The notes under the pieces were generated by a model that saw nothing but the letters and a program-made list of their open reading frames with translations, did no database searches and had not been told where the DNA came from. Positions 46,383-55,377 of a stretch of DNA of 64,000 bases are shown here, in pieces. Within the stretch, counting starts at the first letter, position 1. Each line of letters opens with the position of its first letter. This stretch comes from Alphaproteobacteria bacterium (GTDB taxonomy: Bacteria > Pseudomonadota > Alphaproteobacteria > UBA8366 > Aestuariispiraceae). The stretch lies in the NCBI GenBank assembly GCA_033344895.1, contig JAWPMN010000001.1, forward strand, positions 3,604,001 through 3,668,000, read 5' to 3'. The position numbers and the translations under genes are program-made.

Positions 46383-47044
46383 CGGTATGGGTCCTCGTCG
46401 GTCGGCACCCCCTTGGTCCAGCCGAGATACGGTTCCGACATCACCATGTCGTAGATCATGCGCAGCCGCTTCAGCGGATCGTCGTCATAATCCACACGCA
46501 GGTCGACCGGCGGGCATTTCGGATGAACGGTCCGGATTGCAGCCGACATGATCCCCCGTGCATCGCCGCCGGCCAATGTACCCGCGCGCAAGACGTCGAT
46601 CAGACGGCATCCGAATTCCGGTGAGACCGTTGCATCGGTGGAGATGTAGGTTTCGGCCATCTTTTCCAGGAGTGTGCAATTGGTCAGCCAGTTGCCGGCG
46701 ACGACAAAGCCGGCACCCAGAATGTGATCCTTCGCGTCATTGTTGGATTGACCGGTCCAGGCAGCGACACCGCCGGTTCGGTCCAGTACGGAGAGTTGTC
46801 GATATTCGCGCCCGGAATCTTCACCGGTCACTCTGTCCACGACTTCCTGCGCCGATACGCCGTCCCCGAGAAGGGACAGGGCGCGGTCCCCCCAAAGCGG
46901 GCTGACACTGTATCCCTGGGTCGCGACGGCTCCTGTGCCGGATGCCGCCCGCAGGACCCATCCGCCCACGGCAAGATTACCGGTCGCCGCGGCACCGCCT
47001 ATCATGCCTGTAGCCTGATCCATCGCAAGAATTGAGAAGGTCAC
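46376..47044 (-). CDS. DUF1028-family protein
   Basis: 222 aa from a GTG at 47044. I chose this start because VTFSILAMDQATGMIGGAAA matches the usual DUF1028 N terminus and GGAAAG lies 8 bases upstream; ATGs at 47071 and 47089 fall toward or in the inverted repeat region. Conserved segments: GAVATQGYSVSPLWGDRALS, LDRTGGVAAWTGQSNNDAKD and GAGFVVAGNWLT, typical of this Ntn-hydrolase-like family. DUF1028 genes often sit beside M20 amidohydrolases and peptide transporters, as here. Function unproven. Confidence 0.9.
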   Translation of the reverse strand: MTFSILAMDQATGMIGGAAATGNLAVGGWVLRAASGTGAVATQGYSVSPLWGDRALSLLGDGVSAQEVVDRVTGEDSGREYRQLSVLDRTGGVAAWTGQSNNDAKDHILGAGFVVAGNWLTNCTLLEKMAETYISTDATVSPEFGCRLIDVLRAGTLAGGDARGIMSAAIRTVHPKCPPVDLRVDYDDDPLKRLRMIYDMVMSEPYLGWTKGVPTDEDPYRC

Positions 47045-47082
47045 GTTTATGCTTTCCAACCGCAATTTCATTTTGTTGGAAT

Positions 47083-47122
47083 TTATCATAATAAACTTGT
47101 CGATGCAAATTTATTATGATAA
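47083..47122. promoter_or_regulatory. Inverted repeat operator between divergent DUF1028 and transporter operons
   Basis: A perfect 13-bp inverted repeat: TTATCATAATAAA (47083-47095) and TTTATTATGATAA (47110-47122), 14-base spacer. Each arm holds a smaller near-palindrome of type TTATNATAA. It sits midway between the divergent starts at 47044 and 47161 in an A/T-rich patch. The GntR/FadR-type regulator gene at 52565 at the end of the transporter operon is the likely binder. Confidence 0.7.
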
Positions 47123-47160
47123 TTAAAAAGTATAACAGGGTGTGCTAACAGGAGACGAAA

Positions 47161-48723
47161 ATGGCCTTTCTAAAGAAGTTTCGGCTGGGGGTGGGGCTGG
47201 CGGCGGCCGCCTTCGCCGCACAGGCTGCGGAGGCTCAGACGCCTCCCGGTGTTTTGGTCGTCGGGCAGATCGCGGAGCCGAAATCGCTGGATCCAGCGGC
47301 GGTCACCGCGGTGAACGATTTCCGGATTCTGATGAACGTCTATGACGGTCTTGTCCGCTACAAGGACGGCACGCTGGAGGTCGAGCCGGCCCTGGCGGAA
47401 AGCTGGACGATCAGCGATGACGGCACGGAATACACGTTCGAGCTACGGGACGACGTGACCTTCCACGATGGCACAGATTTCAATGCCGAGGCGGTCGTCT
47501 TCAATTTCGACCGCATGCTGGACGAGACCCACCCGTATCACGATACGGGGCCGTTCCCGCTGTCCTTCTTCTTCTCGGCGGTTCAGGATGTCGAGGCCGT
47601 GGATTCCGATACGGTCAAGTTCACGCTGGATGCGCCCTATGCGCCGTTTCTGTCGAACCTGGCCTATCCGACCGGTCTGATCGCTTCTCCGGCGGCGATC
47701 GCGGAGAAGGGCAAGGATTTCGGACGCGCGCCGGTGGGGACCGGTCCGTTCAAATTCGCGGAGTGGGAGTCCAACGCCAAGGTCGTGGTAACCCGAAACG
47801 AGGCATACTGGGATGGTGCACCGTTTCTGGAGGCGGTTGTCTTCCGGCCGATCACCGATGCCAATACCCGGGTTGCTGAAATGCTGTCCGGCGGCATTGA
47901 TGTGATGGTGGAGATTCCGCCGGATTCCGTATCTTCCTTCGACGGCAACGGTTTCAGGCTGCATGAGCAGGCGGGCCCGCATCTTTGGTTCCTGATCCTG
48001 AACGCGAAGGAAGGGCCTTTCGCCGACAAGCGTGTGCGCCAGGCGATCAACTACGCCATCGACAAGAAGGCGCTGGTCGATCAGATCCTGCAGGGAACCG
48101 CCGAGGTCGCGTCGGGTCCGACGCCGCCAGCATTCTCCTGGGCGTATAACGAGTCGCTTCAGCCCTATCCCTACGATCCGGAAAAGGCGAAGGCGCTGCT
48201 GAAGGAAGCCGGCCATGACGGCGCGGATCTGACCTTCTATGTCACCGAAGGGGGGTCCGGCATGCTGGATCCGGTGCCGATGGGTTCCGCCATCCAGGCG
48301 GATCTGGCCAAGATCGGTCTGAATGTCACCATCGAGACCTATGAGTGGAATACCTTCCTGGGCAAGGTGAATCCCGGTCTGGAAGGCAAGGCGGACATGG
48401 CCGAGATGGCCTGGATGACGAACGATCCGGACACGCTGCCATATCTGGCATTGCGCACCGATGCCTGGCCGGACAAGGGCGGGTTCAATTCGGGCTATTA
48501 TTCCAATCCCGAGGTGGACAAGCTGCTGGAAGCGGCGCGCAGCGCGACCGATCAGGAAAAGCGGGCGCAACTGTATCAAGAGATGCAGGAGATCGTGTAT
48601 GAAGATGCCCCGTGGGCTTTCATCGCGAACTGGAAGCAGAATGCCGCGACGTCCGATCTGGTGTCCGGTTTCAGCCTGCAACCGTCCTTCTTCCTGCTTC
48701 TGAAGGACGTGGAAAAGGGTTGA
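47161..48723 (+). CDS. Peptide/opine-type ABC transporter substrate-binding protein
   Basis: 520 aa. Sec signal (MAFLKKFRLGVGLAAAAF, cleavage near AEA) then the SBP family 5 pattern: EPKSLDPAAVTAVNDFRI, LVRYKDGTLEVEPALAESW, FDRMLDETHPYHD, GTGPFKFAEWES and VRQAINYAIDKKALVDQIL. It is a periplasmic receptor delivering a peptide-like or amide-containing solute to the permease encoded next. AGGAGACGAAA precedes the ATG. First gene of the plus-strand transporter operon. Confidence 0.95.
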   Translation: MAFLKKFRLGVGLAAAAFAAQAAEAQTPPGVLVVGQIAEPKSLDPAAVTAVNDFRILMNVYDGLVRYKDGTLEVEPALAESWTISDDGTEYTFELRDDVTFHDGTDFNAEAVVFNFDRMLDETHPYHDTGPFPLSFFFSAVQDVEAVDSDTVKFTLDAPYAPFLSNLAYPTGLIASPAAIAEKGKDFGRAPVGTGPFKFAEWESNAKVVVTRNEAYWDGAPFLEAVVFRPITDANTRVAEMLSGGIDVMVEIPPDSVSSFDGNGFRLHEQAGPHLWFLILNAKEGPFADKRVRQAINYAIDKKALVDQILQGTAEVASGPTPPAFSWAYNESLQPYPYDPEKAKALLKEAGHDGADLTFYVTEGGSGMLDPVPMGSAIQADLAKIGLNVTIETYEWNTFLGKVNPGLEGKADMAEMAWMTNDPDTLPYLALRTDAWPDKGGFNSGYYSNPEVDKLLEAARSATDQEKRAQLYQEMQEIVYEDAPWAFIANWKQNAATSDLVSGFSLQPSFFLLLKDVEKG

Positions 48724-48810
48724 CGTCCCGAGGTGGCGAACCGGGCGGCACCCGCCGGGTGTCGTTCCGGTCCGCTATCAGGCCCGCACTCCGCCAAACG
48801 GGGGCCCGGC

Positions 48811-49758
48811 ATGCATTTTTATGTTCTGAGACGCCTCCTGGCGATCGTGCCCGTCCTGATCGGCCTTACGGTCATCGTCTTTGCAATCATGGCGCTGATT
48901 CCGGGCGATCCGGCCACGGCGATCCTCGGTTCCTACGCCACTCCGGAGAATGTCGAGAAACTGAACCGGCAGCTCGGCCTCGACCGGACCTTGCCCGAAC
49001 AGTACTTCATCTGGCTTGGCAATCTGCTTCAGGGCGATCTCGGGCGGTCCTACAGTCTGAACCGCCCGGTTCTGGATGAGGTGCTGGAGCGGTTCTCCGC
49101 AACCCTGATCCTGGCTGGTGCGGCGTTGATCTTGTGCACTGTCTGGGGCTTGCTGATCGGGATATGGACAGCGGCGCGGCAATACGGCTGGACCGACAAG
49201 ATACTGACCTTCGTTGTGCTGATCGGTATCTCGATCCCGTCCTTCTGGCTGGGCCTGCTGCTGATCCTGTTATTTTCCGTCGAACTGCGTTTGCTGCCTG
49301 CCAGCGGCATGTTTGCAATCTATGGCGGCGGCGACCTGCCGGATCTGCTGCGTCACCTGCTACTGCCGGCCATCACGTTGTCCGTCGTGGCGACCGGCGT
49401 CATCGCACGGTTGACCCGCTCCGCCATGCTGGAAGTGCTGCGTCAGGATTTCGTGCGTACGGCGCGCGCCAAGGGTGTCCGTGAATCCCGTGTCCTGTAC
49501 CGCCACGCCTTCAAGGCGGCGTTGGTGTCGGTCATCCCGGTCATCGGTGTCCAGGCCGGGTTTGTCCTTGGCGGCGCGGTCTATATCGAGACGGTATTCC
49601 AGTGGCCCGGGGTGGGCCGGATGCTGGTTCAGGCGATTTCCACTCGGGACATCCTGCTGGTGCAGGGCGGTGTGGTCGTGGTCGCGGGCAGTTATGTTCT
49701 GTTCAACCTGATGGCGGATCTGGCGCAAAGCTGGCTCGATCCCCGGGTCAAGACCTGA
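48811..49758 (+). CDS. ABC transporter permease, DppB type
   Basis: 315 aa with six predicted helices. MHFYVLRRLLAIVPVLIGLT and IPGDPATAILG at the N terminus, and the cytoplasmic EAA-like loop TARAKGVRESRVLYRHAFKA, are typical of DppB/OppB. The ATG at 48811 gives the family N terminus; an in-frame ATG at 48733 would add 26 unrelated residues. It forms the channel with the permease half of the next gene, which begins 10 bases after its stop. Confidence 0.95.
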   Translation: MHFYVLRRLLAIVPVLIGLTVIVFAIMALIPGDPATAILGSYATPENVEKLNRQLGLDRTLPEQYFIWLGNLLQGDLGRSYSLNRPVLDEVLERFSATLILAGAALILCTVWGLLIGIWTAARQYGWTDKILTFVVLIGISIPSFWLGLLLILLFSVELRLLPASGMFAIYGGGDLPDLLRHLLLPAITLSVVATGVIARLTRSAMLEVLRQDFVRTARAKGVRESRVLYRHAFKAALVSVIPVIGVQAGFVLGGAVYIETVFQWPGVGRMLVQAISTRDILLVQGGVVVVAGSYVLFNLMADLAQSWLDPRVKT

Positions 49759-49768
49759 GGGGGCGACG

Positions 49769-51634
49769 ATGACTGGATTGAAACTCGTCGCCCGGAACCG
49801 GTTGGCTGCGTTCGGAGGGGTCGTTCTCCTTGTCGTGGTCCTGCTGTCGTTACTGGCACCGATCCTGCCGATTGCCGATCCTGATGCCACCGACCCGGCC
49901 AACCGGCTGATGCGGCCGCTTTCGGAACGCGCGCTCCTGGGAACGGATCATCTGGGACGCGATCTGCTGTCTCGCCTTCTTTGGGGGACACAGCTCAGCC
50001 TTGCGGTCGGCTTTGCCGCTGCCGTCATCGCGGCGGTGATCGGGTCCGCCATCGGGATCGTCGCCGGCTATTTTGGCGGCCGCACCGACGGGCTGATCAT
50101 GCGCGGCATCGATATGTTGATGGCCTTTCCCTACATCCTGCTGGCGCTGGCGATTGTTGCCGTGCTCGGGCCCGGATTGTTGAACGCCCTCTACGCCGTT
50201 GCGGTCGTGAACATTCCCTTCTTTGCCCGCAATATCCGCGGCGTGACCGTCAGCCTGGCCCATCGCGAATTCGTCGATGCCGCACGCCTGTCCGGGATGA
50301 GCGATTTTCAGATCATCCGGTCGGAAATCGTGCCCAACGTCCTGCCGGTCATCGTCATTGCCATGTCGACGACCATCGGCTGGATGATCCTTGAGACGGC
50401 CGGCCTGTCGTTCCTTGGATTGGGGTCGCAGCCGCCGCAAGCGGACCTGGGGTCGATGCTGGGCGAGGGGCGCAAGCTTCTGATCAACGCGCCGCATGCT
50501 TCCATCGTGCCAGGTGTGATGATCTTCGTCATCGTGATGAGCGTGAACCTGCTGGGCGATGGTATCCGGGATGCGCTGGACCCGCGCCTGCGATCCGGCG
50601 CGCTGCTGCGGCCCGCCGCCGCCACCCGTGTCGAGCGTGACGTGCCGCCGCCGGCCGAAGCCGGGGCCGATGCGCTGCTGTCCGTCGAAGGTCTGCGGAC
50701 GGAGTTTCATGTCGGGGAACGTGTTTACCGCGCGGTTGGCGGCGTCGACCTGACGGTGCGAGCCGGCGAGTGTCTGGGCATCATCGGTGAATCCGGGTCC
50801 GGAAAGTCCGTCACGGCCCTGTCGCTTCTGGGACTGGTCGCGTCGCCGCCCGGCGTTGTGACCGGCGGGGCGGTCCGCATCGAAGGCGAAGACACCCTGT
50901 CCATGACCGAAGAGGGGCTGCGCCGGTTGCGCGGCGGAAAGGTCGCCTACATTTTCCAGGATCCGCTGGCGACGCTGCATCCGCTCTACACGATCGGCGA
51001 TCAGATGGTGGAGGCGATTGCCTGCCATCAGTCGATGTCGAAACAGGCGGCCTGGGATCACGCGGTGTCCCTGTTGGAGAAGGTCCGTATCCCGAACGCG
51101 GCATCGCGGGCCAAATGCTATCCGCATGAACTGTCCGGCGGCATGCGTCAGCGGGTGGGGATTGCCATGGCGCTGGTAAACGATCCGGACCTGATCATCG
51201 CGGACGAACCGACGACGGCCCTGGATGTGACCGTTCAGGCCCAGATTCTGGCCCTGCTGGACGATCTGCGGCGGGAACGCAAACTGGCCCTAGTCTTCAT
51301 TACACACGATTTCGGTGTCGTCTCCCAACTGTGCGATCGGGTGGCGGTCATGTATGCGGGACGGATCGTCGAGACCGGGGCGACCGACGATGTGCTGGAC
51401 GATCCGCGCCATCCCTACACGAAACGGCTGATCGCCTGTGTGCCGGAACTGGGCGGTGGGCGACGTGAACTGGCGGCGATCCCCGGCCTGCCGCCGCCGG
51501 TTGACCGTCTCCCGGCGGGATGCGCCTTCGCGCCGCGTTGCGACAAGGCAACCAAGGTCTGCCGGTCCGGCGAAATCGACCTGGACGGTGAGGCCCATGC
51601 GGTCCGCTGCCTGTATCCGGAGAATGCGGCATGA
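49769..51634 (+). CDS. Fused ABC permease (DppC) and ATPase (DppD)
   Basis: 621 aa in one continuous frame. Residues about 1-285 are a DppC-type permease (LLGTDHLGRDLLSRLLWGTQ, FARNIRGVTVSLAHREFVDA). After a short linker (VERDVPPPAEAGAD) an ATPase of about 320 residues follows: Walker A GESGSGKSVTAL, Q loop AYIFQDPLATLHP, signature LSGGMRQRVGIAMALVNDP, Walker B LIIADEPTTALD, and the C-terminal oligopeptide-transporter Cys region (CAFAPRCDKATKVC). The fusion links channel and one motor subunit in fixed ratio; such fusions are known but less common than separate genes. Stop overlaps the next gene (ATGA). Confidence 0.95.
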   Translation: MTGLKLVARNRLAAFGGVVLLVVVLLSLLAPILPIADPDATDPANRLMRPLSERALLGTDHLGRDLLSRLLWGTQLSLAVGFAAAVIAAVIGSAIGIVAGYFGGRTDGLIMRGIDMLMAFPYILLALAIVAVLGPGLLNALYAVAVVNIPFFARNIRGVTVSLAHREFVDAARLSGMSDFQIIRSEIVPNVLPVIVIAMSTTIGWMILETAGLSFLGLGSQPPQADLGSMLGEGRKLLINAPHASIVPGVMIFVIVMSVNLLGDGIRDALDPRLRSGALLRPAAATRVERDVPPPAEAGADALLSVEGLRTEFHVGERVYRAVGGVDLTVRAGECLGIIGESGSGKSVTALSLLGLVASPPGVVTGGAVRIEGEDTLSMTEEGLRRLRGGKVAYIFQDPLATLHPLYTIGDQMVEAIACHQSMSKQAAWDHAVSLLEKVRIPNAASRAKCYPHELSGGMRQRVGIAMALVNDPDLIIADEPTTALDVTVQAQILALLDDLRRERKLALVFITHDFGVVSQLCDRVAVMYAGRIVETGATDDVLDDPRHPYTKRLIACVPELGGGRRELAAIPGLPPPVDRLPAGCAFAPRCDKATKVCRSGEIDLDGEAHAVRCLYPENAA

Positions 51635-52599
51635 CGGAACTGGCACTGCAAGTCACAGACCTCAGGAAGACCTTCGGCGGCGGGCGTACCCTGATGGGGC
51701 GCGCGAAACCGTCGGTCCACGCCGTGCGCGACGTCTCCCTGAAGGTTCCAAGGGGCGAGACGCTGGGAATCGTTGGGGAATCCGGTTGCGGAAAGTCGAC
51801 CCTGGCAAGGATGCTGGTCGGGCTGCTGGAGCCAACGGAGGGTGACATTGTCATCGAGGGACGGAGCCTGGCCGACCAGGCGGGTGACCCGGCGGCGTTC
51901 GGCCGGTTGATCCAGTACGTCTTCCAGGATCCGATCTCGTCTCTCAATCCGCGCAAGACGATCCGGGAGATATTGGAGGCGCCGCTGATCCATCTGCTGG
52001 GGCTCGACGAGGCGGCGCGAAAGGCGCGGATTTCCGAACTGTTCGACGCGGTCAATCTGCGCCGGGAATTCTTGACACGCTATCCGCATGAATTCTCAGG
52101 CGGGCAGGCGCAGCGCATCGGCATTGCCCGGGCACTTGCCGCCTCGCCGCGCATTCTGGTGCTGGACGAGCCGGTATCCGCGCTCGACGTGTCGGTCCAG
52201 GCGCAGGTGCTGAATCTGCTGGCGGAATTGCGGTCCGCCATGAACCTGACCTATCTGTTCATCAGTCATGACCTGGCCGTGGTCGAGGCGGTCAGCGACA
52301 GTGTCGCGGTTCTGTATTTCGGTCGTGTTGTGGAGGTCGGCAGAGCGGAATCGATTTTCCGTGAGCCCAAACACCCCTATACATGTCTCTTGGCGGAAAG
52401 TGCACCGGTTGTCGGGCGGGGTCTGAATCGCAAGGAAGCGGCGACGGCTGAATTGCCCGATCCGCTGCATCCGCCGCCCGGATGCGCATTCGCTGCGCGA
52501 TGTGCATATGCGACTCGGGAATGCAGGGAACATTCCCCCGGTATGAGGTGCTTTTCCGACGATCATGAAGCAGCCTGTTTCCATCCTCTCGTCTCTTAA
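51631..52599 (+). CDS. ABC transporter ATPase, DppF type
   Basis: 322 aa. Walker A GESGCGKSTLARMLVGLLEP, Q loop VFQDPISSLNPRKTIREIL, signature FSGGQAQRIGIARALAASPR, Walker B LVLDEPVSALDVSVQAQVL and the C-terminal cysteine motif (PGCAFAARCAYATRECREHS). Second motor subunit of the transporter. Its last 35 bases overlap the regulator gene in another frame. Confidence 0.95.
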   Translation: MTELALQVTDLRKTFGGGRTLMGRAKPSVHAVRDVSLKVPRGETLGIVGESGCGKSTLARMLVGLLEPTEGDIVIEGRSLADQAGDPAAFGRLIQYVFQDPISSLNPRKTIREILEAPLIHLLGLDEAARKARISELFDAVNLRREFLTRYPHEFSGGQAQRIGIARALAASPRILVLDEPVSALDVSVQAQVLNLLAELRSAMNLTYLFISHDLAVVEAVSDSVAVLYFGRVVEVGRAESIFREPKHPYTCLLAESAPVVGRGLNRKEAATAELPDPLHPPPGCAFAARCAYATRECREHSPGMRCFSDDHEAACFHPLVS

Positions 52600-53380
52600 G
52601 CCCGGTAGAAGGGGCCGCAAACCGGCGGACGGCGCGGACCCGAAAGGGCGCAGCCGCCCGCAGCAGGTGGCCGAAACGATCAAGGAATGGATCATTCAGC
52701 GCGGCCTTCTGCCCGGCGACAGGCTGCCCCAGGAACATCAACTGATCGAACAGCTGCAGGTTTCGAAAGGGACCGCGCGTGAGGCGCTGAAAGTCATGGA
52801 GACCCAGGGCCTGATCCGGACCCGGACCGGGCCGGGGGGCGGGGCCTTCATCACCGAGGTGAGCGAGGACAAGGCCGGGGCCCTGCTGGCCAATCATTTC
52901 TTCTTCAAGGATATTTCCATCGCGGACATTTACGAGGTCCGTATCGCGCTGGAGCCGCAGCTGGTTCACGAATTGGCCCTGGCAATCACGCCGGAACAGA
53001 TCGACGAACTGCGTAGTGTGATGAGCGCGTATTCCGAACCGCCGGATTCGATCGAGGAGGAGCGGCGCCAGCGTAATGCCGAGTTGGAGTTTCATGAATT
53101 CCTGGCGCGGTTTTCCAGCAATCCGTTGTTGTCCTTCTATTGCATGTTCCTTGTGCGGCTGCTGAAGGACCTGACCGTCTGCAAACGCATCTATGGCCGA
53201 TCGAACCCGGAGCTTCGGGAGCGCGGCGTATCCTATCAGGAGCAGCTGATCGAGGCGTTCCGATCCCGTGATGCCGAGGCGGCGCGCGCCACGATGGAAG
53301 CCCATATGCGCGCGGCCCAGCGTATCATGCTGGAACAGGAAGCGGAGGTTCAGAAAGGCTTCCTCGAATCCGAAAGCTGA
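52565..53380 (+). CDS. GntR-family (FadR/FCD type) transcriptional regulator
   Basis: 271 aa. A basic leader (about residues 1-30) precedes the winged helix (QVAETIKEWIIQRGLLPGDR, LIEQLQVSKGTAREALKVME, GGGAFITEV) and an all-helical FCD-type effector domain (IADIYEVRIALEPQLVHELA, EFHEFLARFSSNPLLSFYC) ending HMRAAQRIMLEQEA. FCD regulators bind small carboxylates or amino-acid-like ligands. It overlaps the ATPase gene by 35 bases, so it is made with the transporter and probably autoregulates the divergent operons through the inverted repeat at 47083-47122. Confidence 0.9.
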   Translation: MKQPVSILSSLKPGRRGRKPADGADPKGRSRPQQVAETIKEWIIQRGLLPGDRLPQEHQLIEQLQVSKGTAREALKVMETQGLIRTRTGPGGGAFITEVSEDKAGALLANHFFFKDISIADIYEVRIALEPQLVHELALAITPEQIDELRSVMSAYSEPPDSIEEERRQRNAELEFHEFLARFSSNPLLSFYCMFLVRLLKDLTVCKRIYGRSNPELRERGVSYQEQLIEAFRSRDAEAARATMEAHMRAAQRIMLEQEAEVQKGFLESES

Positions 53381-53467
53381 CTTTCCGACGCGGCCATATT
53401 GTTGGCGGCGCAGGAACTTCCATCATCCATGCGGACCGTCCTGTTGATTGGCTGCCTCCCGCATCCT

Positions 53468-54415
53468 CTATTTCTTCGGATCGCAAGGTGTGTCTTTCCC
53501 GGTTTCCCAGAACCTTTGCCACCACCCCTTATGGTTTTCGGTCTGCGCCTTCAGCCATTCTATGAAGCCGATTGCGGTCGCCGGAAGTGCCCTGGATGCC
53601 GGCAAGAACAGATAGTAGGAATCCGGCGTCGGCAGCTTCACGTTGACCGGGATCGTGAGGCGGCCGCTCTCAAGATAGGGCCGGGTTGTGACCTCATCGC
53701 CGACGGTTACACCGTCGCCCCGCGCCGCGGCTTCGAGACAAAGAACCGTTTGATCATAGACCCTTCCTTTCCGTGGATCGAAAGAAGGTCTGTCGGCCAG
53801 ATTCTGGAATGCTGACCACCAATGGCTCGATCTGTCATGGATCAGCATGTCCGAACGAACGTCATTCAAGGTTGCGGGACGCGCAATCGCCTCGAAGAAG
53901 TCCGGTGCCGCGACCGGAAAGACAGAATTGGTCATCAAGGGCGTGTACCGATGGCCGTACCAATCGCCACGTCCCCAGACGATGGCACAGTCAAAAGCCT
54001 CTTTCGGCGGATGGTTCAGTCCGACCTCGCTTCTGATCCTGACGCGAACCGCCGGGTTCCGGGATTCGAAGTCAGGCAATCTGGGAAACAGCCAGAGCTG
54101 AGCGAAATCGGCGTCGCAGTAAACGTTGACCTGTCCCGGTTCAACGTCGGGAACGGACCTGGCCGCGTGCTGGATCAGGCTGAAAGCTTCCGTAGTCGCC
54201 GCGGCCAGTTCGTGACCCGCTTCTGTCAGGCTGATCTGCCGATAGTGGCGGACAAAAAGCGCGCGCCCCAAGGCGGCTTCCAGATTGCTGATGTGCTTGC
54301 TGATAGCGGATTGCGAGACATTCAGTTCGATGGCCGCCTGCGTGAAACTGCACCGTCGCGCGGAAACCTCGAAGGCCCGTAAGGCGTTCAGGTTGGATAG
54401 GATATCGATTGGCAT
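53468..54415 (-). CDS. LysR-family transcriptional regulator, GcvA-like
   Basis: 315 aa. HTH: LNALRAFEVSARRCSFTQAA, then LNVSQSAISKHISNLEAALG and ALFVRHYRQISLTEAG. The effector domain begins about residue 90 (VNVYCDADFAQLWLFPRLPD), like GcvA-type regulators. The ATG at 54415 starts nearest the HTH; a GTG at 54424 adds three residues. It is divergent from the amidase/aminotransferase pair at 54517 and 55374, and the intervening inverted repeat (54440-54462) is its likely site, so it probably controls them. Confidence 0.92.
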   Translation of the reverse strand: MPIDILSNLNALRAFEVSARRCSFTQAAIELNVSQSAISKHISNLEAALGRALFVRHYRQISLTEAGHELAAATTEAFSLIQHAARSVPDVEPGQVNVYCDADFAQLWLFPRLPDFESRNPAVRVRIRSEVGLNHPPKEAFDCAIVWGRGDWYGHRYTPLMTNSVFPVAAPDFFEAIARPATLNDVRSDMLIHDRSSHWWSAFQNLADRPSFDPRKGRVYDQTVLCLEAAARGDGVTVGDEVTTRPYLESGRLTIPVNVKLPTPDSYYLFLPASRALPATAIGFIEWLKAQTENHKGWWQRFWETGKDTPCDPKK

Positions 54416-54439
54416 TCCAAACACTCATGTGAATTCTGA

Positions 54440-54462
54440 AAATTCGGCGTTTGACCGAATTT
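54440..54462. promoter_or_regulatory. Inverted repeat, probable LysR operator
   Basis: AAATTCGG (54440-54447), 7 bases, CCGAATTT (54455-54462): perfect 8-bp arms in the 100-base region between the LysR gene and the divergent amidase gene. The size and place fit a LysR regulatory binding site. Confidence 0.6.
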
Positions 54463-54516
54463 CTTAAATGGCAAACTCTCCAGTCAGCAACCTGATTTTT
54501 TGGAGAAGAGGGCCCG

Positions 54517-55377
54517 ATGCCGGTAACTGTCGCAGCCATGCAAATGTCCTGTTCAAGGGACGTCGAGCAAAACATCGATAAGGCGGTGGGATTGATCCAA
54601 CAGGCGGCGGCGGCCGGCGCGCAGATCATCCTGCCGCAGGAGGTCTTCTCGCATCACGAGTTCCAGTTCATGGAGATGGGGCCGGAGTTCTTCGCCCTGG
54701 CCGAAGGGCTCGACGGGCCGACAGTGACCCGGATGCGGGCGGTTGCGAAAGAACTGTCGGTCGTCCTGCCGACCAACATCTTTGAGCGCGCGAACAATGC
54801 CTACTACAACACGATCGTCATGATCGACGCGGATGGAGAGCTTCTGGGCATCTACCGCAAGAGCCATATCCCGCTTGGTCTGCCGGGATGTTACGAGAAG
54901 GTCTACTCAAATCCGGGCGATACCGGTTTTCAGGTCTTCGATACGGCTTACGGCCGGATAGGCGCTGCGATCTGCTGGGATCAGTGGTTTCCGGAGGCCG
55001 CGCGCATCATGGCGCTCAAGGGCGCCGAAATCCTGTTCTATCCCTCCGCGATCGGTTCGGACTGCCACGATCACTGGGAAACCGTCATGCGCGGGCACGC
55101 GGCAGCGAACATCATGCCGCTGGTTTGTTCAAATCGGGTCGGTACGGAGAAGGGCTCCCTCGGAGAGGTTACCTATTTCGGTCAGGCTTTCATCGCTGGC
55201 CCCAGGGGCGACGTGGTTCAGCGGGCGGATACCAGCTCCGATACTTTCGTTACCCACACCTTCGATCTGGAGGAAATCCGCGAACTGCGCGCGCATTGGG
55301 GCCTGTTCCGTGACAGAAGACCCGATCTCTACGCGCCGCTTCTGACACTCGACGGAAAAACGCGAGTCGCACAATGA
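54517..55377 (+). CDS. aguB: Nitrilase-superfamily amidase, N-carbamoylputrescine amidase-like
   Basis: 286 aa. The catalytic triad is visible: Glu in ILPQEVFSHHEF, Lys in IYRKSHIPLG and Cys in IGAAICWDQWFPEAARIMAL. The segments YEKVYSNPGDTGFQVFDTAYG and EILFYPSAIG are as in AguB, which hydrolyses N-carbamoylputrescine to putrescine, CO2 and ammonia. Cytoplasmic, about the family length of 290. GGAGAAGAGGGCCCG precedes the ATG. Its stop overlaps the aminotransferase start by 4 bases. Related N-carbamoyl or omega-amide substrates remain possible. Confidence 0.85.
   Translation: MPVTVAAMQMSCSRDVEQNIDKAVGLIQQAAAAGAQIILPQEVFSHHEFQFMEMGPEFFALAEGLDGPTVTRMRAVAKELSVVLPTNIFERANNAYYNTIVMIDADGELLGIYRKSHIPLGLPGCYEKVYSNPGDTGFQVFDTAYGRIGAAICWDQWFPEAARIMALKGAEILFYPSAIGSDCHDHWETVMRGHAAANIMPLVCSNRVGTEKGSLGEVTYFGQAFIAGPRGDVVQRADTSSDTFVTHTFDLEEIRELRAHWGLFRDRRPDLYAPLLTLDGKTRVAQ

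Noticed and set aside
47443-48681. Minus-strand open frame of 412 codons
   Set aside because: Antisense to the substrate-binding protein gene; the translation is His/Arg/Gly-rich without motifs.
49850-51127. Minus-strand open frame of 425 codons
   Set aside because: Antisense to the permease-ATPase fusion gene, whose Walker motifs are on the plus strand.
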